A DNA stretch of 10,064 nucleotides from Patescibacteria group bacterium UBA7522. GTDB taxonomy: Bacteria; Patescibacteriota; CPR2; UBA1875. Below, in pieces: positions 6,901 through 10,064 of the stretch. The DNA is taken from positions 5,086 through 15,149 of the forward strand of contig DLNA01000016.1 of NCBI GenBank assembly GCA_002476865.1. The letters run 5' to 3'. The first letter of the stretch is position 1. Each line of letters begins with the position of its first letter. A model generated the notes under the pieces. That model saw nothing but the letters and a program-made list of their open reading frames with translations, ran no database searches and was not told where the DNA came from. A program made the translations under genes and the position numbers.

Positions 6901-9837
6901 TATGATTCAATAATATATGATTTTTTTGATAATAATGTTGTTTGGAGCCCCGGGTCTAACACTCAAGGAATAAAGGGGGATATTTTTATAACTAATTTTA
7001 TTGACCCCAGTGATCCCCATACCGAAATTATTTCGAGTCCTAATATTTTTCAATCCTACGGCGGAAAAATAGGGAATGAAATTTTTTGGCTCGAATCTGA
7101 CGGTAATCTTGATAGTGTGGCTTATAGGGCGAGCATCTCTGCCAGTGGACTGTTTCAAAAGACCCAGATAATTGAAACGAATGTTAATTCTTCAATGAGA
7201 ATATTAGAATCTGGTGTTTTAATAAGCAAAAATGATGATATATTTTTTTATAATCAAGCCACGAATGAATTAGATCTTATTTTTACTAGTAATTATTCGG
7301 TTAATCTTTCTAGCGTTGATATTAACGATAATTATATTGTTGGGCATGGTCACTCCCCTGTCACTGAAAAGTGTCTCCCGTTATTTTATGACAGAAAGAG
7401 CAAAAGCATAAAAATTGCTGTAACCGGAGATTATGATGTAGATCGCATATATAATAAACCCTATATCGTAAATGAGGGTATGGTTTTTGTTGACCCTCTT
7501 GATGATAAAATCTATTGGAGTTCATTTGAACGAGTAGATATCTTTGCACCAGAATTTTTTATTTTAAATCCTCTAGAAGGAACAACCGGTGATCCCACAA
7601 CTTTTATAGCGACCGCCTGGGATAACGATATTCCTCAAAAGGCTGAAATTTCTATAGACGGAGGGGCTTTTATTAGGATGACTCAGGTTAATTCTTACAA
7701 AGGAGATATTGGCTCATCAGCTTCATTTTCAAGAAAAATAAATATGCCCAGTAATAAAATTTTTGTTAATTATTCATTAAATTTTTATGATGCATTCAAT
7801 AATGTTGGCTCAAAGAATGGCAAAATTAAACTCTTGGACAATGACCCTCCCACGGTAACTGATATAAAACCTCTTATAGGAACGACGGGTGATTTATTGC
7901 CAATTATAATTAATGCGACAGATAATATTGCTATAAAAAAATATCAAATCTCTATCGAGAACTCATCATTTGTCGATATTTTATCTAAAAACCATGTGAT
8001 TAATATTCCGTTAAATTCGATTAATCCGATTAAAATTAAGGCAAGGGTTTTTGATGCAGCAAATAACTTTACTGATTCGGTAAATTATTCTATAAAAGTT
8101 TTAGACAATGACCCCCCCGAAATTATTTCGGTAACTGACAGCGCGCAAATTGTGCCAGAGTCGCCCACCATAACTCTTGAAGCTAGGGATAATATTTCCT
8201 TAAAAAAAGCCATAATCTCTTTTGACGGAGTCGTTTGGGAATCAATGATTGGGAAAAATTCGCCTTTTAGTTATAATTTTAACTTTAACCTTAAAAAGGA
8301 AAGTGATTTTTTTGTTCGCGTTTATGATTCGTCCAATAATTATACAGAAAGAGATAAAAACGGTTTAATAAAATACTTTGTAGCTGAAAGCAATATACCG
8401 AAAGAGGAAACAGTGGCAGAGAATGATAGCACGCAAAAAGATCTTAATATCTTAAAAATATCCATAGAAAATATAAAATTATTTATAAAAAATTTATTAA
8501 CCGGAGCTGATTATACGATTAACGCTTTTAAAGAATCTGTTACAAATATTAAAAGCTTTACTAACCAAGCCATAAAGAAAACACCACCCCCAGTTGCTCA
8601 TTCCTTCCCTTATTTATTATTTATTCTTTTGGGGATATTTGCTTGGCGTCTTGGAGCTCAAATCAAAACAGAGGCGAGTCAGGCCGCTAAGATAATAGAA
8701 ATTATTAAGACCCAGAAAGTTATTGCAGAAGATAAAGAAAACTTTATCATTCTTTCTTCTCATTATCTTAGAACTCCACTAACGATTCTTAAGGGCTCTT
8801 TTGATTTAACGGTCCTTACTGGTAGTGCCAAGGAGAAGTTAATAAAAGCCGTCTCTCTTCTTGAAGATGATATTAGGTCCATTCTCGGAGATATCGAAGG
8901 AAACAAATATCTTTCTCATATTATCAAACCAGATCTTAAAAAAGAAAAAACCAAAGTTTATGCCAATCTTTTAATTTGGCTCCCAGCCATTTTTACTGGC
9001 GCTTTAGCTTTTTTGGCTAACTATATTTTTATTAACCATAAAGTAATTGAGCCAACCGTCATAAACCTGATCATTCAATTTATTGTCTTTATCTTGTTTG
9101 CTCAATTCTTTTACTTAACAATTCGCAAAGTTTATATCAGCAGAAAAAACATTAAAGAAATCAAAGAGACAATGAGATATGAGAAAGAGATTGATAAAGC
9201 CAGGAATCAATTTATTGATAAAACAACCAAAACACTTGGTTATCATTTAAATAATATTTCAAAGATAGCTCTGGTTACCGATGACCCCGCCAGGCCTCAT
9301 GTTGTTGAGGCTAAGAATCGCTTCGATGAAATACTTTCAAAATTACTTCTTTTGAGAGAGGTTAGGTCTGGTAGTAAGGTGGTTCAAAAGTCAACTTTTA
9401 CAATTTCAACCATTATCGATGATATTTTTGGCTCGTTAAAATCAGAAATTAAACAAAAAAATATTGTTTTCAAAAAAAGTGGTTTACTTGGCACAATCCA
9501 TCAAAACAAAAAAATGATTAGTTTTATTTTAAGTTCGGTTATATCCAACGCTATTAAATTCAGTCCCAATGGGGGCAGGGTTACTCTCAAGTTTGAGGCC
9601 ATCAAGGGGCTAGCATCAGTTACTGTTATTGACCAGGGCGCTGGTATTTCGAAAGAAGGTATTCTTCATCTTTTCAAGCCCTTTACTAGGGTTGGTTCAG
9701 CGATGCACTTTGATTATGAGGGGTTTGGCTTCTCTCTTTTTCTTTCCAAGGTGATTGCCAAGCATCTTGGTGGTGATATTCTGGTTAAATCAGAAAAGGG
9801 AAAGGGGACAACAGTAAAAATTTTGTTTGAAATGTAG
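3937..9837 (+). CDS. Giant surface sensor histidine kinase: beta-propellers, Ig-like domains, two DHp segments
   Basis: From its first ATG this gene encodes 1966 residues; the real N-terminus is probably about 62 residues further upstream. Domains in order: the end of a signal or anchor helix (1-13); about 14 blade-like segments (20-650) with the motif PxIYNNYIAWxDYRNG, spaced 42-48 residues in the clearest stretch, enough for two seven-bladed propellers; an Ig-like domain (651-755); about 10 more blade-like segments (763-1202); three Ig-like domains (1203-1303, 1304-1392, 1393-1484) marked by GTTGD and DNDPP; a polar linker; TM1 (1555-1575); then a histidine kinase transmitter ending in an intact-looking ATPase. 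The blades resemble TolB-type repeats and those of Methanosarcina surface proteins. By analogy with Bacteroides propeller/Ig hybrid kinases it probably senses an extracellular ligand, but the ligand is unknown. No response regulator is adjacent within the window. Confidence 0.85.
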   Translation: MTLFLTSPQTLNAATLVREEAIVKYAGEDVYYFNTEKKEATELSASFQNDRSPSIYENKVVYVSYKDGDSEIYLKNLSNGNEVRITDYSSQKEKPVIYNNYIAWVDYRNGDADIFFVNLEDPETLHNNVNITPNTENSNQLEPVIYNNYIAWADERNGSNSDIFFIDISDSDSLENPINITNEPNSHQKQPAIYNNYIAWTDYRNGYSDIYLNTLDNQENFENPINVTPFSNGSFEQSPSIFGNFLLWQSDSGGNGQDIYLARIDDLENFENITPNSGGANEEFPHINNNKAVWQREFNGHTEIVYYDIISKNSEVLPLDLKNQFAPKIYNENIVWQSEKPVPYNAKTDGQWTVFKDGNSCGIYAVKNAPETIKKISLDCNDFFVSEGKVLLYEYDSETTKMQYYLYDLNNDNKTKITNDEVERIDVSYSNGKMVWAQQTQDNNQEIYYANINQSEALNSIMVSSLGGHPNHTYIASNPQIAGNFIAWNQSFFDGIRWSYGIYGAKIRIDGTPELKFPYEDGLRQDINFSPPSVSENGKIVWIDNSSGNNEIYLGRIDISNREKIKITDSSGSYQIEGSPKISDNKIVWVDNRSDFFNVYIANVLFTDSINIFSLSAQSAEQSLPYIINSKIVWVDYRNDFAELYFGELDSSPPIFTNLPGTNRVINIEEDQIIRSSPLLIRVRPIDTDNEIEKVEFYFANNLLGVANSPDNEGVYESVVDINGYNFSPGSEVVKVFTFDTVGNRADLSVSIVPDPLFFPYLNVKKLSNEIQEARDLKSSGDKIVWHDSRNGNQDIFVADLSNKNSIVERAVTEKEGEQLIISFENNFLLWLDLDLGTENSKIYVSDLSDIRAIDTISIATMPGEKHINKFIGQRVIWGLGTWPSTEYFLTDFSKRDDIKTVQLTQATGFVYDVWGNKILVSDNNGLRVIDVTDMNNISYYHIADDFSHFDNRIINGNVFWKSEGNFYLSDISNPQDIKVYLLDTGLHYDSIIYDFFDNNVVWSPGSNTQGIKGDIFITNFIDPSDPHTEIISSPNIFQSYGGKIGNEIFWLESDGNLDSVAYRASISASGLFQKTQIIETNVNSSMRILESGVLISKNDDIFFYNQATNELDLIFTSNYSVNLSSVDINDNYIVGHGHSPVTEKCLPLFYDRKSKSIKIAVTGDYDVDRIYNKPYIVNEGMVFVDPLDDKIYWSSFERVDIFAPEFFILNPLEGTTGDPTTFIATAWDNDIPQKAEISIDGGAFIRMTQVNSYKGDIGSSASFSRKINMPSNKIFVNYSLNFYDAFNNVGSKNGKIKLLDNDPPTVTDIKPLIGTTGDLLPIIINATDNIAIKKYQISIENSSFVDILSKNHVINIPLNSINPIKIKARVFDAANNFTDSVNYSIKVLDNDPPEIISVTDSAQIVPESPTITLEARDNISLKKAIISFDGVVWESMIGKNSPFSYNFNFNLKKESDFFVRVYDSSNNYTERDKNGLIKYFVAESNIPKEETVAENDSTQKDLNILKISIENIKLFIKNLLTGADYTINAFKESVTNIKSFTNQAIKKTPPPVAHSFPYLLFILLGIFAWRLGAQIKTEASQAAKIIEIIKTQKVIAEDKENFIILSSHYLRTPLTILKGSFDLTVLTGSAKEKLIKAVSLLEDDIRSILGDIEGNKYLSHIIKPDLKKEKTKVYANLLIWLPAIFTGALAFLANYIFINHKVIEPTVINLIIQFIVFILFAQFFYLTIRKVYISRKNIKEIKETMRYEKEIDKARNQFIDKTTKTLGYHLNNISKIALVTDDPARPHVVEAKNRFDEILSKLLLLREVRSGSKVVQKSTFTISTIIDDIFGSLKSEIKQKNIVFKKSGLLGTIHQNKKMISFILSSVISNAIKFSPNGGRVTLKFEAIKGLASVTVIDQGAGISKEGILHLFKPFTRVGSAMHFDYEGFGFSLFLSKVIAKHLGGDILVKSEKGKGTTVKILFEM
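4219..4650 (+). repeat. Three tandem 144-bp units encoding near-identical propeller blades
   Basis: Units begin at 4219, 4363 and 4507, each exactly 144 bp (48 codons). A fourth, diverged unit keeps the phase at 4651. A core of about 24 bases encoding IYNNYIAW is almost identical at DNA level in all three (at 4225, 4369 and 4513), differing mainly at one silent position. The rest of each unit is diverged. Conserved synonymous codons point to fairly recent duplication or gene conversion of these blades compared with the others in the protein. Confidence 0.8.
8599..9837 (+). other. Transmitter region of the giant kinase: TM, DHp with His, TM hairpin, DHp without His, ATPase
   Basis: Residues are numbered from the ATG at 3937. 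TM1 is 1555-1575. DHp-1 holds the H-box FIILSSHYLRTPLTIL with phospho-acceptor His1609. Then come TM2 (1676-1699), a loop of about eight residues (NHKVIEPT), TM3 (1708-1729) and a charged coiled-coil-like helix. DHp-2, FIDKTTKTLGYHLNNI, aligns with DHp-1 but has Lys1765 in place of His. The catalytic domain has the N-box with Asn1871 (SNAIKFSP), G1 with Asp1899, Gly1901 and Gly1903 (DQGAGIS), an F-box (LFKPFTRV) and G2 (GFGFSLFLSK, 1929-1938). His1609 to Asn1871 is 262 residues, against about 105 in EnvZ, while Lys1765 to Asn1871 is 106. The TM hairpin keeps both DHp segments in the cytoplasm. Confidence 0.75.
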
Positions 9838-9909
9838 GTTTTAAATTGTTGATGAAAAATATTCTTGATAAAAAACATGACTTTATTTATTCTAAGTTTT
9901 TTTCGATTT

Positions 9910-9939
9910 TTAACAGGGGACTGTTTGGTGTAATATAAT
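9910..9939 (+). promoter_or_regulatory. Promoter of the last, partial gene
   Basis: TTAACA (9910-9915, one mismatch to TTGACA) is followed after 18 nt by a perfect TATAAT (9934-9939). The predicted transcription start falls on or next to the A of the ATG at 9946, giving a leaderless mRNA. The region from 9838 to here otherwise holds nothing clear: no strong terminator for the kinase gene and no convincing small gene. Confidence 0.6.
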
Positions 9940-9945
9940 AATTTT

Positions 9946-10064
9946 ATGAGCTTTATGAAAATAAAAAACTTTTTTTCTAAATCAGTGGTTTTTATAAAAA
10001 AGCATATCTGGTCAATTGTGTTAGTTTTTTTAGCATTGATTGCGGGGGGTTTTTTTGTTTGGGA
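9946..10064 (+). CDS. Membrane-anchored protein, N-terminal fragment only
   Basis: The frame from ATG 9946 (or the in-frame ATG at 9955) runs off the window after 39 complete codons. It begins MSFMKIKNFFSKSVVFIKKH and continues with a hydrophobic helix (IWSIVLVFLALIAGGFFVW), the form of an uncleaved signal anchor with a basic cytoplasmic tail. N-termini of this kind are typical of HlyD/MacA-type adaptor proteins of efflux systems in related bacteria, but a single-anchor start fits many families and I cannot assign one. A strong promoter with its -10 box 6 nt upstream supports the start and separates the gene from the kinase transcript. Confidence 0.6.
   Translation, partial: MSFMKIKNFFSKSVVFIKKHIWSIVLVFLALIAGGFFVW

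Noticed and set aside
900..7549. Several - strand frames of 60-83 codons (900-1082, 1720-1956, 5161-5352, 6315-6518, 6907-7158, 7361-7549)
   Set aside because: All are antisense to well-supported coding regions, with unremarkable translations and no promoter or ribosome-binding signals.
9872..9907. A-run, ACTT/AAGT, T-run as a terminator for the kinase gene
   Set aside because: Only four stem pairs beyond the A/T runs and no G:C core. Not convincing.
9852..9938. 28-codon frame (MKNILDKKHDF...) between the kinase and the last gene
   Set aside because: It has no ribosome-binding site or promoter of its own, and its stop lies inside the -10 box of the next gene. Probably chance.

Overview
The window is AT-rich, uses the standard code and has every supported gene on the + strand. 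Compact genes, small zinc-ribbon proteins, a TL5-type L25 and a giant surface protein ending in a kinase look like a Candidate Phyla Radiation (Patescibacteria) genome. That assignment is an inference from gene style, since no marker here fixes it.

Layout. (1) 1-240: the 3' end of a small zinc-ribbon gene, closed by a strong intrinsic terminator at 251-276. (2) 344-2388: a two-gene operon with ATGA overlap, encoding a three-TM membrane protein and a membrane-embedded family-2 glycosyltransferase with DxD, ED and QxxRW motifs. (3) 2444-2788: a four-cysteine zinc-ribbon protein with its own near-consensus promoter. (4) 2902-3564: ribosomal protein L25 (rplY), with an extended -10 promoter and a probable terminator. 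(5) About 3721-9837: one giant gene (1966 codons from its first ATG, probably about 62 more) for a surface-anchored sensor histidine kinase. It has about 14 beta-propeller blade segments, an Ig-like domain, about 10 more blade-like segments, three Ig-like domains, a TM helix and a transmitter. (6) 9946-end: the start of a protein with an N-terminal membrane anchor, behind a perfect -10 box.

The kinase is the notable item. It has two DHp-like helical segments. The first carries a textbook H-box (His1609) but lies about 260 residues before the ATPase N-box, with a two-TM hairpin in between. The second sits at the normal distance from the ATPase but has Lys where the phospho-accepting His should be. 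It reads like a propeller/Ig surface receptor kinase fused to an intramembrane-sensing kinase whose own His was lost. The outside part parallels the propeller plus Ig sensors of Bacteroides hybrid two-component systems. No response regulator is in the window.

The N-terminus of the giant gene is also irregular. The frame stays open and looks coding for 72 codons before the first ATG, with no ATG, GTG or TTG, while an ATG with a six-A run lies one frame away at 3752. A one-base indel, slippage or a rare start codon must be considered. Several promoters place the -10 box 6-17 nt before the ATG, suggesting that leaderless or near-leaderless transcripts are common in this organism.
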